A DNA stretch of 58,669 nt, taken from NCBI RefSeq assembly GCF_004323185.1, contig NZ_NAPS01000001.1, positions 1,918,782 to 1,977,450 of the forward strand, given 5' to 3'. Both the position numbers and the translations under genes were made by a program. The DNA is from Westiellopsis prolifica IICB1. GTDB taxonomy: Bacteria; Cyanobacteriota; Cyanobacteriia; Cyanobacteriales; Nostocaceae. Position 1 is the first letter of the stretch, and each line of letters opens with the position of its first letter. A model generated the notes under the pieces. It was not told the origin of the DNA and made no database searches. It was given only the letters and a program-made list of their open reading frames with translations. Below are positions 26,461 through 35,480 of the stretch, piece by piece.

Positions 26461-29400
26461 ATGCAGGCAACAAAAAAAAGTGGGGGATTTAGTGTCAGCG
26501 CCCTCTCGATTCGTCAACACATAGGTACACTGATGCTTACTTTGGCAGTCATGGTAATGGGTATCTTTTATATTACTAATTTACCAGTAGATTTACTGCC
26601 ATCAATTACTTATCCCCGCATTGGTGTGCGATTAGAAGCCCCTGGAATTTCACCAGAGGTAGCGATTGATGAAATCACCAGACCACTGGAAGAAGCTTTT
26701 GCGGCTACTGAGGGTGTGGTGCAAATTTTTTCTCAAACCCGTGAAGGACAGGTAAATTTGGATCTGTTCTTTCAAACAGGGGGTAATATTGACCAAGCCC
26801 TCAACGATGCTACAGCCTCATTTAATAGAGCTAGAAGTGGCTTACCAGACACAATTGAAGAACCCCGTATATTTAAAGTTGATCCTTCTCAATCACCAAT
26901 TTACGAATTAGCGCTCACTTCACCTTCGCTAGAAGGTGTAGATTTACGTGTATTTGCTGAAGAAGAACTAGTCCGTGAACTCAGTGTTGTATCTGGAGTC
27001 GCGGGAGTAGATGTATCGGGGGGAGTGCAAGAAGAAGTTAGAGTTAATATTGATTTGGATCGCTTGCAAGCCCTTGGTGTTGGTTTAACAGATGTACTCG
27101 ACGAACTCACCAACCGTAACCAAGATGTTTCTGGTGGTCGAATTTTTGGGCAAAATTCTGAACCTCTCACTCGCACCGTCGGACGCTTTCAAAGTGCGGA
27201 TGAAATCAGCAATCTTTCTTTTGAAGTTTCTTCTTCTCCCTCGAATTCCTCAACTTCCTCCACTACTTCCACTACTTCCACTACTTCTTCTACTTCCACA
27301 ACTTCTACTCCAAGTCGCCGCGTCTACCTACGTGACTTTGCGGAAGTGATTGATGGTACAGAAAATCAACGTTTGTTCGTTTTACTCAATAAACAACCAG
27401 CAGTAAAAGTCAGCATTCAAAAGCAACCGGATGCTAACACCATAGATGTTGTAGATGGAGTCAAAAAGCGAATCGAAGAACTGAGAAAATCTGGCGTTAT
27501 TCCAGAAGGAACAGTTCTCACACCTACCTTGGATGAATCACGGTTTATCCGTAATTCTATTTCTAACGTTACCAGTTCTGGTTTAATCGGAGCAGCACTA
27601 GCCGCGATCGCAGTTCTGTTATTTCTGGGTTCGGTGCGGCAAACTCTAATTATTGTAGTTGCAATTCCCTTGGCAACTTTAGCAGCGATCATTTTGATGG
27701 GATTATTTGGGCTATCTTTAAATATTTTCAGCTTGGGTGGTTTAGCCTTGGGCGTGGGTATCGTGGTGGATAACTCTATCGTCATGCTGGAGAATATTGC
27801 CGAAGGTGCAGGTATGACTCCTGGTAAAGATACCAGAACTCGCCTCAGTTCATGGCAACTGATTCAACAAGCAGAACAAAGTAGCCAAGAGGTAGAATCA
27901 GCTTTGCTAGCTTCTACTAGCACCAACTTAGTTTCAGTTTTGCCGTTTTTGCTGGTTGGCGGCTTTATTTCGCTGTTATTCAATGAACTAATTCTGACAA
28001 TTAGCTTTGCTGTTGCTGCTTCTATTTTAATTGCAGTAACTGTAGTACCGATGCTGACTTCTCGGATGCTATCATGGCGAATTTCCAGCGGTTTGAGTAA
28101 TTTTTGGTTTCTTCGGGAGTTTAATCGCCGTTTTGATGCTGCAACTAGAAGTTACGGTGGTTTTTTGAGTAAAATTTTGCGTTTTCGCTTGATCACAGTA
28201 GCGATCGCGATCGGTTTATTAGGTGGTGGCAGTTTTTGGGTAGCACCGCAAATTCCCCAAGAAATTCTACCCCGGATCAACACTGGACAAGCAAGTTTAT
28301 TTGCTCAGTTTCCTCCCGGTACTCCTTTAGAAAATAATCAAAAAGTCATGGCTGCGGTTGATGAAATTCTCCAAAATCAGCCGGAAACCGAATACGTATT
28401 TTCCACAATTGGTGGTGGTTTGTTTGGTAGCAACACTAGCGAAAATCCCCTACGGAGTTCTAGTACCATTACCCTTAAACCTGGTTCTGATGTAGAAGCC
28501 TATGTGGAACGAGTTACCCAAGAATTTAACAAACTAAATTTAGCAGGTGTGCGTTTGCGCGTTGCTCCTGGACAAGTACGCGGTTTAATTCTCACCAACT
28601 CTCCAGTCAGGGGAGCAGAAGTTGACATAATTCTGCAAGGAAATGATGCAAACACCTTACAGCAAGCTGGACAGCAACTACTAGGAACTTTAGAAGAAAA
28701 AGTAACCTTAGCCAGATTCCGTCCCGATGCTGATGCACGTCAACCGGAACTGCAAATCCGTCCAGATTGGGAAAGAGTTGCAGCAGTGGGATTAACTGCT
28801 AGAGAAATCGGTGACACAATTGCAACCGCCATTGAAGGTAGCATACCAACACAGCTCCAACGCAATAATCGGCTTGTAGATGTGCGGGTGCAATTAAATG
28901 AAGAATCTGTGCGATCGCCTTCCCAATTACAAAGATTACCTTTATTTGTAGAAAATAATCGCCAAATCCGTCTCAGCGATGTTGCAAAAATTGTCGATGC
29001 TCAAGCTCCTTCAGAAATTCAACGCATTAACCAGCGTCAGGTTTTCATTATCGCTGGTAATTTGAGCGAAGGAGCAAATCTCAGTGATGCCCAAGCACAA
29101 GTGAATGAGGTATTGAATAACTTAAAATTACCTCAAGGTGTGAGCATCCTACCTAGTCAGACAGCAGAAGCTAATCAGCAATTACAGAACTCTTTATGGT
29201 TGTTGGGAGGATTAGCCAGCTTTCTAGTCTTCGTAGTTATGGCTGTGCAGTACAATTCCTTAATAGATCCCTTGGTAATAATGTTTACAATTCCCTTGGC
29301 ATTAGCAGGGGGTATTTTCGGACTTTACATTACCAAAACTGCCATTGGTGCAACAGTGATTGTCGGTGCAGTCTTGCTAGTAGGTATCGTTGTGAACAAC

Positions 29401-29733
29401 GCTATTATCATGGTGGAGTTAGCAAATCAAATTCGCGAGCAGCAAAGCGTTGATCGTAAAACAGCGATTTTGCAAGCTGCTCCCCAACGTTTACGCCCAG
29501 TGTTAATGACTACAATTACCACAGTTTTAGGTATGTTTCCTCTAGCATTGGGAATTGGGGAAGGTTCGGAATTTTTACAACCTTTAGGTATTGTAGTGTT
29601 TGCAGGATTGTCCTTAGCAACATTGTTAACCCTGTTTATCATTCCTTGTTTTTATACTTTGCTCCATGAGATATTGACCTGGAAATGGATAAACTCTGTG
29701 ATCATGCGTTTGGGAAAGTTGAGAAAAATCTAA
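26461..29733 (+). CDS. RND-family efflux pump (AcrB/HAE type)
   Basis: A 1090-residue inner-membrane proton/drug antiporter with the expected 12 membrane segments. The first segment is at the N-terminus, then two large periplasmic loops flank segments 2-6 and 8-12. Recognisable landmarks are NLPVDLLPSITYP, the GVGIVVDNSIVMLENI proton-relay segment (one Asp where AcrB has two), and the second repeat VGIVVNNAIIMVELANQI. A Ser/Thr-rich run lies at about residues 257-285 (27230-27316, made of ACTACTTCC units). By comparison with AcrB it falls in the loop just before RRVYLRDFAEV, in the docking (DN) subdomain. The ATG at 26461 lies in an AT-rich region. It works with the adaptor upstream; efflux of drugs or metabolites is inferred. 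Confidence 0.95.
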   Translation: MQATKKSGGFSVSALSIRQHIGTLMLTLAVMVMGIFYITNLPVDLLPSITYPRIGVRLEAPGISPEVAIDEITRPLEEAFAATEGVVQIFSQTREGQVNLDLFFQTGGNIDQALNDATASFNRARSGLPDTIEEPRIFKVDPSQSPIYELALTSPSLEGVDLRVFAEEELVRELSVVSGVAGVDVSGGVQEEVRVNIDLDRLQALGVGLTDVLDELTNRNQDVSGGRIFGQNSEPLTRTVGRFQSADEISNLSFEVSSSPSNSSTSSTTSTTSTTSSTSTTSTPSRRVYLRDFAEVIDGTENQRLFVLLNKQPAVKVSIQKQPDANTIDVVDGVKKRIEELRKSGVIPEGTVLTPTLDESRFIRNSISNVTSSGLIGAALAAIAVLLFLGSVRQTLIIVVAIPLATLAAIILMGLFGLSLNIFSLGGLALGVGIVVDNSIVMLENIAEGAGMTPGKDTRTRLSSWQLIQQAEQSSQEVESALLASTSTNLVSVLPFLLVGGFISLLFNELILTISFAVAASILIAVTVVPMLTSRMLSWRISSGLSNFWFLREFNRRFDAATRSYGGFLSKILRFRLITVAIAIGLLGGGSFWVAPQIPQEILPRINTGQASLFAQFPPGTPLENNQKVMAAVDEILQNQPETEYVFSTIGGGLFGSNTSENPLRSSSTITLKPGSDVEAYVERVTQEFNKLNLAGVRLRVAPGQVRGLILTNSPVRGAEVDIILQGNDANTLQQAGQQLLGTLEEKVTLARFRPDADARQPELQIRPDWERVAAVGLTAREIGDTIATAIEGSIPTQLQRNNRLVDVRVQLNEESVRSPSQLQRLPLFVENNRQIRLSDVAKIVDAQAPSEIQRINQRQVFIIAGNLSEGANLSDAQAQVNEVLNNLKLPQGVSILPSQTAEANQQLQNSLWLLGGLASFLVFVVMAVQYNSLIDPLVIMFTIPLALAGGIFGLYITKTAIGATVIVGAVLLVGIVVNNAIIMVELANQIREQQSVDRKTAILQAAPQRLRPVLMTTITTVLGMFPLALGIGEGSEFLQPLGIVVFAGLSLATLLTLFIIPCFYTLLHEILTWKWINSVIMRLGKLRKI

Positions 29734-29768
29734 ACTAAAATTATCTGTGTTGCTCAGGTCAAAGCATT

Positions 29769-30347
29769 ATGACTGCTATTACATTTAACCTCAACAACAT
29801 CATTAAATTAACCGACGACCAATTTTATCAATTGTGTCGAGATAATCCTGATGTTAAATTTGAGCGTAATGCTTTGGGAGAAATCATTATAATGTCACCG
29901 ACCGGGGGAGAAACTGGGAGATACAATGCTAGATTGACTGCTAGATTTGTTTTTTGGAATGAAAAAACTCTATTGGGTGAAGTGTTTGATTCTTCGACTT
30001 GCTTTAAATTACCCAATGGTGCAGACCGCTCCCCCGATGTTGCTTGGATCAAAAAAGATAGATGGGATACACTAACATCAGAACAAAAGGAAAAATTTCC
30101 CCCCATTGCTCCTGATTTTGTTTTAGAGTTAATGTCCCCCACTGATAGCTTGCAAGAAACACAAAAAAAGATGCAAGAATATATCGATGCAGGGGTAAAA
30201 CTTGGTTGGTTAATTGATAGAAAAACTAGCCGTGTCGAAATTTATCGACAAGGAAAAGAAACAGAAATATTACAGCTTCCTGCTAGTTTATCAGGAGAAG
30301 ATATTTTGCCTGGATTTATTTTAGATTTGAAAACAGTGTGGCAGTAG
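29769..30347 (+). CDS. Uma2-family (DUF820) restriction-endonuclease-like protein
   Basis: A 192-residue PD-(D/E)xK-fold protein, common in many copies in filamentous cyanobacteria. The family pattern is visible: ERNALGEIIIMSPTG..T....A, FDSSTCFKLPNGADRSPDVAWI (Asp of the fold), DFVLELMSP (Glu in the ELxSP motif) and YIDAGVKLGWLID. Function is unknown. It starts 35 bases after the RND pump gene on the same strand, so it may be co-transcribed. A second member is at 46240. Confidence 0.9.
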   Translation: MTAITFNLNNIIKLTDDQFYQLCRDNPDVKFERNALGEIIIMSPTGGETGRYNARLTARFVFWNEKTLLGEVFDSSTCFKLPNGADRSPDVAWIKKDRWDTLTSEQKEKFPPIAPDFVLELMSPTDSLQETQKKMQEYIDAGVKLGWLIDRKTSRVEIYRQGKETEILQLPASLSGEDILPGFILDLKTVWQ

Positions 30348-30393
30348 TTTCAGTTATACAAATTTGCAAAAAGTAATTAGTGACAGAAACTTT

Positions 30394-31755
30394 TTACTTA
30401 AAAAAGCGAGTCGCGAAATTCTGCTCACGCGTCGGCGATAAAGCCCGTGCTTTGATAATTGCTGTCACCAATAAAACGTAAGATATTCCCCCGACTACTA
30501 CCAATAACCCTAAAACAAACACTCCCAACGAACCCGCCAAACCTGCACTGCTGTTCCATAAACCGTGTAACCCAGAAGCACTTAAGTAACCTATGGGTAG
30601 AATTCGGGAAGCTAGACGCGGTTTGAGGATACTTAAACCAATACAATATCCAAACCAGCCACTCCAAGCCATGTGTCCTGCAACTTCGCCTAGTATTCGC
30701 GGAATCAGTAACTGCAACCCTGCTCCCAAACCAGCTTCTGTTCCCATCTCTTGAGCTACTTCTGCAATCCTACCAGGTACATATTGACCCAAGGTTTCAA
30801 ACAAAGTAAATCCCACTGCGGAAGCTGCACCGAGCAAAATTCCGTCTAAGGGTTCCCAAACACCGATCCGTTCTCGCTTAGGAGATGCTAGGGATTTGCC
30901 AATCAGATAAAATCCAATAATGGGTAAAGCTTTGAGTAATTCTTCTAGCAAGCCAGCACCAAAAAAGAAGCGAATAAATAACTCTGGAAAGCTGAGGTTA
31001 CTGGGATCTTCAGGTATGCTTCCTGGTAAAATACCGCGAAACACGAATATAAAAAGATTTAGTATTGGACTAACCAAAACAACTATTGTGGTTATTGCTG
31101 AAACAATTAGTACCCACCAAGGTTTTGGTTTGCCACATAACTGGTAGATAAAATATAGGGTCGCACCACCTAAGTAACTTCCTAGTAATATTTGATATAA
31201 ATAACCTTGCACAAAAAATAGTAGTACTACGAAGACAACAGTAATAATTCCTGGTACTAAGTACGCTTTTTGAGTTAAATCTTTGGGTGCAGACAAAAGC
31301 GGGATGAGTTGCGATAAGCTAGTGTCGTCATTATTACTGGGTGAAGGTGGTGAATAGTTAAACGCTGCTGTCGTTTTTGGGGGTTCTGGCTGTGGTGTTC
31401 CTAAAGGTGGTTGGGGATTGTACTGATACTGATACTCGAAAAAGAATTGTGGGCCGTTACTTCCTAGAGTAATGCGATCGCCATGTTGCAGTTCTTGACA
31501 CCCCTGCAAAATCTGTCCATTTAAATAAGTTCCATTCGCACTACCGAGATCGCATAGTAAAAAGCTAGTTCTTCCATCTGGTGTTGGAGATGGGCGAATC
31601 GTCGCATGACGCCGCGAAACCATCGTGTAAACATTGGAATCTAGGAGTATCTGACAACTATTAGGATCACGTCCCAGTACCATTTCACCAGTAGTCAGCA
31701 GTGAATAAGAATACTCTTCACTACCAGCAACCATACGTAGAAATGCATTACTCAT
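30394..31755 (-). CDS. FHA domain-PrsW-type intramembrane protease fusion
   Basis: The 453-residue protein joins two modules. Residues about 1-105 form a forkhead-associated (phosphothreonine-binding) domain: MVLGRDPNSCQI, SRRHATI and GSANGTYLNG are all present. After a Pro/Ser-rich linker come several membrane helices (about 165-440) with PrsW-like motifs: GAGLLEELLKALPIIGFY (EExxK), GILLGAASAVGFTLFE (GFxxxE) and later HMAWSGWFGY and SGLHGLWNS, whose His residues would be metal ligands. PrsW cleaves anti-sigma factors in Bacillus; the substrate here is unknown. FHA binding suggests recruitment by phosphorylation, and a Ser/Thr kinase is encoded divergently next door. The role is inferred. 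Confidence 0.88.
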   Translation of the reverse strand: MSNAFLRMVAGSEEYSYSLLTTGEMVLGRDPNSCQILLDSNVYTMVSRRHATIRPSPTPDGRTSFLLCDLGSANGTYLNGQILQGCQELQHGDRITLGSNGPQFFFEYQYQYNPQPPLGTPQPEPPKTTAAFNYSPPSPSNNDDTSLSQLIPLLSAPKDLTQKAYLVPGIITVVFVVLLFFVQGYLYQILLGSYLGGATLYFIYQLCGKPKPWWVLIVSAITTIVVLVSPILNLFIFVFRGILPGSIPEDPSNLSFPELFIRFFFGAGLLEELLKALPIIGFYLIGKSLASPKRERIGVWEPLDGILLGAASAVGFTLFETLGQYVPGRIAEVAQEMGTEAGLGAGLQLLIPRILGEVAGHMAWSGWFGYCIGLSILKPRLASRILPIGYLSASGLHGLWNSSAGLAGSLGVFVLGLLVVVGGISYVLLVTAIIKARALSPTREQNFATRFFK

Positions 31756-32425
31756 TAGGCTATTCCTCTACCAGCCAATAGTAATTATCTATACACAAAA
31801 AATATGTGTTTTTTACACATTTTGTGTAAAAAATATAGTAAGTTTTTAAACATTAAGATAATTATAAAAGTATATCGAACAGTTTCAAAGTTGATTTGAT
31901 ACAGCTAAAATTATTGATTATTTATCATCAAAATAATAACAATGATTGTTCGTATATTAAACCATCAAATAAAACGACTAGAAATTTTGTGTGACACTTA
32001 TTGAGCATTTAGCCAGTGCTATTTCACACAACTTTTGATACAAATCCTCTCCTTCTCTTATCCTTCTCGTCTCCTTGGTAGCTAAATGTATCAAACTTAA
32101 TTAGTGAAACAGTATAACCTGTGGATGCACTCAATCAAACTTAATTTATTCTTACTAAACTTCCGTAATTTGAAGTTGGTCAATTGTTTGAATTACTAGA
32201 TAGCTAGTATCAGCAGTCAAAAGGCAGTCCCAATGAAAAAAAAATTACCGCCAAGCATGAAAATAGGACTCCTCCTACACCCACTTTCAAGTCAGGAGGT
32301 ATAAGGCAAAAAACGATCGCTTTAATAAATTGTCTGTATTTTCAAATGTCTAATTATTTCCACTGTATTCTACTAGATACTCGCTAGATACAGTCAGAAA
32401 GATAACATAAAGGTTGTGTATTATC
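31756..32425. other. 670-base divergent intergenic region with an 11-bp hairpin
   Basis: No genes were found. A perfect 11-bp inverted repeat (31809-31819 and 31823-31833) with a 3-base loop lies about 55 bases upstream of the FHA-PrsW start. An overlapping ATGTGT/ACACAT palindrome shares the same bases. The rest is AT-rich and must hold both divergent promoters, which I cannot place. Confidence 0.6.
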
Positions 32426-34426
32426 ATGTTACAAACTATTATCAACAATCGTTACAAGATTGTGAAAGTTTTAGGAGAAGGTGGTTTTGGTAAAACTTTT
32501 CTGACAGAAGATACACATTTGCCTTCAGGTCGTCGTTGTGTGATCAAGCAGCTCAAGCCCGTCACAGAGAATCCGCAAATATATAAAATGGTGCAAGACA
32601 GGTTCCAGCGAGAAGCGGCGATTTTAGAAGACTTGGGAAACAGTAACAACCGAATTCCTAATTTGTATGCGTATTTTGCTGAACAAGGTCAGTTTTACCT
32701 AGTCCAAGAATATGTGGAAGGCAAAACTCTCACGCAAAAGATACACACTGAAGGAGTGATGAGTGAAAGTGCTGTACGGGAAATCCTCAAGAGTTTGTTA
32801 TACGTTCTGAACTTCGTACACAGCAAACACATTATTCATCGGGATATTAAACCAGATAATATAATTTTGCGGGATGCAGATAATGTACCTGTGCTAATTG
32901 ATTTTGGCGCAGTCCGGGAATCGATGGGTACAGTTGTTAATTCTCAGGGAAATCCTACTAGTTCGATTGTCATTGGGACCCCGGGATTTATGCCTCCAGA
33001 ACAAGCAGCTGGTAGACCTGTTTACAGCAGCGATCTCTACAGCTTGGCGATCACAATGATTTACCTGTTAACTGGGAGAATGCCACAAGAGTTGCAGACA
33101 GATCCTAGAACCGCAGAAATCATGTGGCACCAGTATGCGATGAATGTTAGTCCTAGTCTGCGGATGATTCTGGATAAAGCGATCGCATATCATCCAGGCG
33201 ATCGCTACCCCACTGCTAGAGACATGATTGATGCTTTGCAGTCTCCTGCTGTTAATCCTGCTGTTAATAATTACGTAGCCCCCACAGAACCTGCTCCGCA
33301 ATACAACCCACCTGCATCACCAAACCCCGATGCATATTCCCCACCCCCCACAATCATCAACTCACGCGGTCAAAATCCTCAACACATCCAACCTGTTGTT
33401 ACTCCTGTGGGTTCAAACCCTAATTGGTCAGGCGGAAGTTACAATCCTCAGCAGTATGTCTCACCTGCTGCAACCACCAATCCTAGTTTCTTAGGTGGTG
33501 GTGGCACATTTAACACTAATGTTCCCGTACCTCCAGAAATTCAAGGTTGGAACTGGGGAGCATTTTTGTTGTCACCTTTATGGAGTATCACTAACCAAGT
33601 TTGGATCGGACTATTATCTTGGGTTCCTTATGTAAATCTACCAATGCCTTTTATTTTGGGTGCAAAAGGCAACACTTGGGCTTGGAGAAGTCGCCAATGG
33701 AGTAGCATTGAAGATTTTAAAGCCCATCAAAGAGCTTGGACAAAAGCAGGAATTATTGTTTATTCTAGCTTTGGAGTTCTCATCGTACTATTGGCTGTAA
33801 TTGGTGGCATTGCTTCACAGCAAGAAGACTCTGATACATCACAATCAACTCCAACTCAGGTAAGTCCTAGTCCTAATGAATCTTCTTCTCCCAGTTCTTC
33901 AAGTTCTCCATCCTCAGAAACCACAACTAACAACTCCCAAAAACTGATAATAGGCGATTTAAAAACTTATTCCTACGCAACTCGTTTATTTTCTATCGAT
34001 ATTCCTGAAGGCTGGAATCTTAAGGATAACAGCAATGATAACGAAGTCATTATATATTGGCTTGATCCAACCGAAAATGGTCTCATTCAAGTGAATGTCT
34101 TCAATACTCAAAATAATCCAAACCAGGAAGAATTAACTAATATTTTGAAGCGATTTATTAACAAATTTGCTGATGACGAACAAGACTTTAAAATGGATCA
34201 GCCCGTCAGACAAAAGGATGGTAGTGTCAGAATTACTTGGAGCTATACCGCTAAAAGCGGAAATTCTTCTATATCACTCACAGCTAACAGTTTTATCAAA
34301 TCCCAAGAAGACAAAATTTCCATTGATTCTTACATTGTACCTAGCGAGCAATACAAAGAACTACTACCAACTGTTAATCAAATTATTGGCAGTTACAAAC
34401 TGAATGCTTCATTTCCTTTGAAGTAA
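32426..34426 (+). CDS. Membrane-anchored serine/threonine protein kinase
   Basis: A 666-residue Hanks-type kinase. The catalytic domain is at about residues 8-270, with GEGGFGKTF (glycine loop), VIKQLK (Lys), HRDIKPDNII (catalytic loop), IDFGAV (DFG) and PGFMPPEQ (activation segment). A Pro/Asn/Ser-rich linker follows. Then comes a segment with WNWGAFLLSPLWS and a membrane helix (about 440-465), then a Ser-rich spacer and an external domain (about 515-660) beginning LFSIDIPEGWNL. That last part resembles PsbP-like or lipoprotein-type domains, but the resemblance is weak. The start at 32426 skips a less likely TTG. The kinase may supply phosphothreonines read by the divergent FHA-PrsW protein; this is inference from adjacency. 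Confidence 0.9.
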   Translation: MLQTIINNRYKIVKVLGEGGFGKTFLTEDTHLPSGRRCVIKQLKPVTENPQIYKMVQDRFQREAAILEDLGNSNNRIPNLYAYFAEQGQFYLVQEYVEGKTLTQKIHTEGVMSESAVREILKSLLYVLNFVHSKHIIHRDIKPDNIILRDADNVPVLIDFGAVRESMGTVVNSQGNPTSSIVIGTPGFMPPEQAAGRPVYSSDLYSLAITMIYLLTGRMPQELQTDPRTAEIMWHQYAMNVSPSLRMILDKAIAYHPGDRYPTARDMIDALQSPAVNPAVNNYVAPTEPAPQYNPPASPNPDAYSPPPTIINSRGQNPQHIQPVVTPVGSNPNWSGGSYNPQQYVSPAATTNPSFLGGGGTFNTNVPVPPEIQGWNWGAFLLSPLWSITNQVWIGLLSWVPYVNLPMPFILGAKGNTWAWRSRQWSSIEDFKAHQRAWTKAGIIVYSSFGVLIVLLAVIGGIASQQEDSDTSQSTPTQVSPSPNESSSPSSSSSPSSETTTNNSQKLIIGDLKTYSYATRLFSIDIPEGWNLKDNSNDNEVIIYWLDPTENGLIQVNVFNTQNNPNQEELTNILKRFINKFADDEQDFKMDQPVRQKDGSVRITWSYTAKSGNSSISLTANSFIKSQEDKISIDSYIVPSEQYKELLPTVNQIIGSYKLNASFPLK

Positions 34427-34479
34427 TACCAATTCCCAAAATGATTGATACAGATAGATTGATAAAAGTCGGGCGCAGA

Positions 34480-34566
34480 CAGCAATTGTCAATTCCATTT
34501 TCCAAAATCCAAAATCCATAGACGCGTCAGCGGCTTCTCGTAGAGTAATCCAAAATCCAAAATGGT
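34480..34566. repeat. ATCCAAA heptamers with an embedded GACGCGTCAGCGGCTTC repeat
   Basis: Tandem AAAATCCAAAATCC units surround a GCGTCAGCGGCTTCTCGTAGAG fragment. This is intergenic STRR-type material between the kinase and ccdA genes. Confidence 0.7.
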
Positions 34567-34646
34567 ATAAGTAGGCTCACTCCCACCCCTGAGCGCAAAT
34601 TAAGCTAAAATTCAAGCAGTGCAAGGACTTTCCATTTATCTAGCCC

Positions 34647-35381
34647 ATGCTTGAAAACCTGCAAACCCAATTTTACGAAATAGAACAATTCGCCAACTCC
34701 CTTGTCTCTAATCAGTTGACGCATTTGAGTTTATTAAGCGTTGGTATAATTTTTTTTGCCGGACTGATTACCAGTCTGACGCCCTGTATGCTATCTATGC
34801 TGCCGATTACTGTCGGTTACATTGGCGGTTATGAAGCGAAAAGTCGTCTGCAATCAGCCGCCCAATCTACTTGGTTTGCTTTAGGATTAGCGACCACTCT
34901 TGCAAGTTTGGGGATAGTAGCAGCTTTGGTTGGAAAAGTCTACGGACAAATTGGTATCGGTTTGCCAATTATTGTCAGTGTGATAGCTATCCTCATGGGG
35001 CTAAACTTACTAGAAGCTTTGCCATTGCAAATGCCCTCTTTTGGTGGTACTGATTGGATTTCTCAAGAATTACCTCAAGGTGTGCGAGCCTATGCTATCG
35101 GTCTGAGTTTTGGTTTAGTCGCTTCTCCTTGCAGTACTCCTGTTTTAGCAAGTTTATTAGGTTGGGTTGCTAATACACAAGACCTAATTTTAGGTGCAGT
35201 TTTACTCATTTCTTACACCGCAGGACATGTAGCACCATTAATTTTGGCAGGTACGTTTACTGCTTCCATTAAAAAAATACTCGAATTACGCCGTTGGTCT
35301 AGTTGGATTAACCCAATTAGCGGAGCTTTGTTGGTAGGATTTGGTGTTTTTTCCCTCGTTTCTCGTATTCCTTTTTCATAA
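34647..35381 (+). CDS. ccdA: Cytochrome c biogenesis protein CcdA (DsbD-like)
   Basis: The 244-residue, six-helix membrane protein has the two conserved cysteines of the CcdA/DsbD family in TSLTPCMLSMLP and ASPCSTPVLASL. It carries reducing equivalents across the thylakoid or plasma membrane to the haem-attachment side of system II cytochrome c maturation. It is followed by ccs1 100 bases later in the same direction, which strongly supports a joint role. The ATG at 34647 gives the expected N-terminus before the first helix. Length is normal. Confidence 0.93.
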   Translation: MLENLQTQFYEIEQFANSLVSNQLTHLSLLSVGIIFFAGLITSLTPCMLSMLPITVGYIGGYEAKSRLQSAAQSTWFALGLATTLASLGIVAALVGKVYGQIGIGLPIIVSVIAILMGLNLLEALPLQMPSFGGTDWISQELPQGVRAYAIGLSFGLVASPCSTPVLASLLGWVANTQDLILGAVLLISYTAGHVAPLILAGTFTASIKKILELRRWSSWINPISGALLVGFGVFSLVSRIPFS

Positions 35382-35480
35382 CAGTTGTTGATTGGTAGTT
35401 GTTTAATATTTGGAATCAACCAAGCACCAACTACTGTAGGAGCGTAGACGCGCTACCCACTAACCACTAAGAATTTACAA

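Noticed and set aside
26901-27785. Minus-strand frames opposite the RND pump
   Set aside because: They are shadows of a clear 1090-residue pump gene and have no features of their own.
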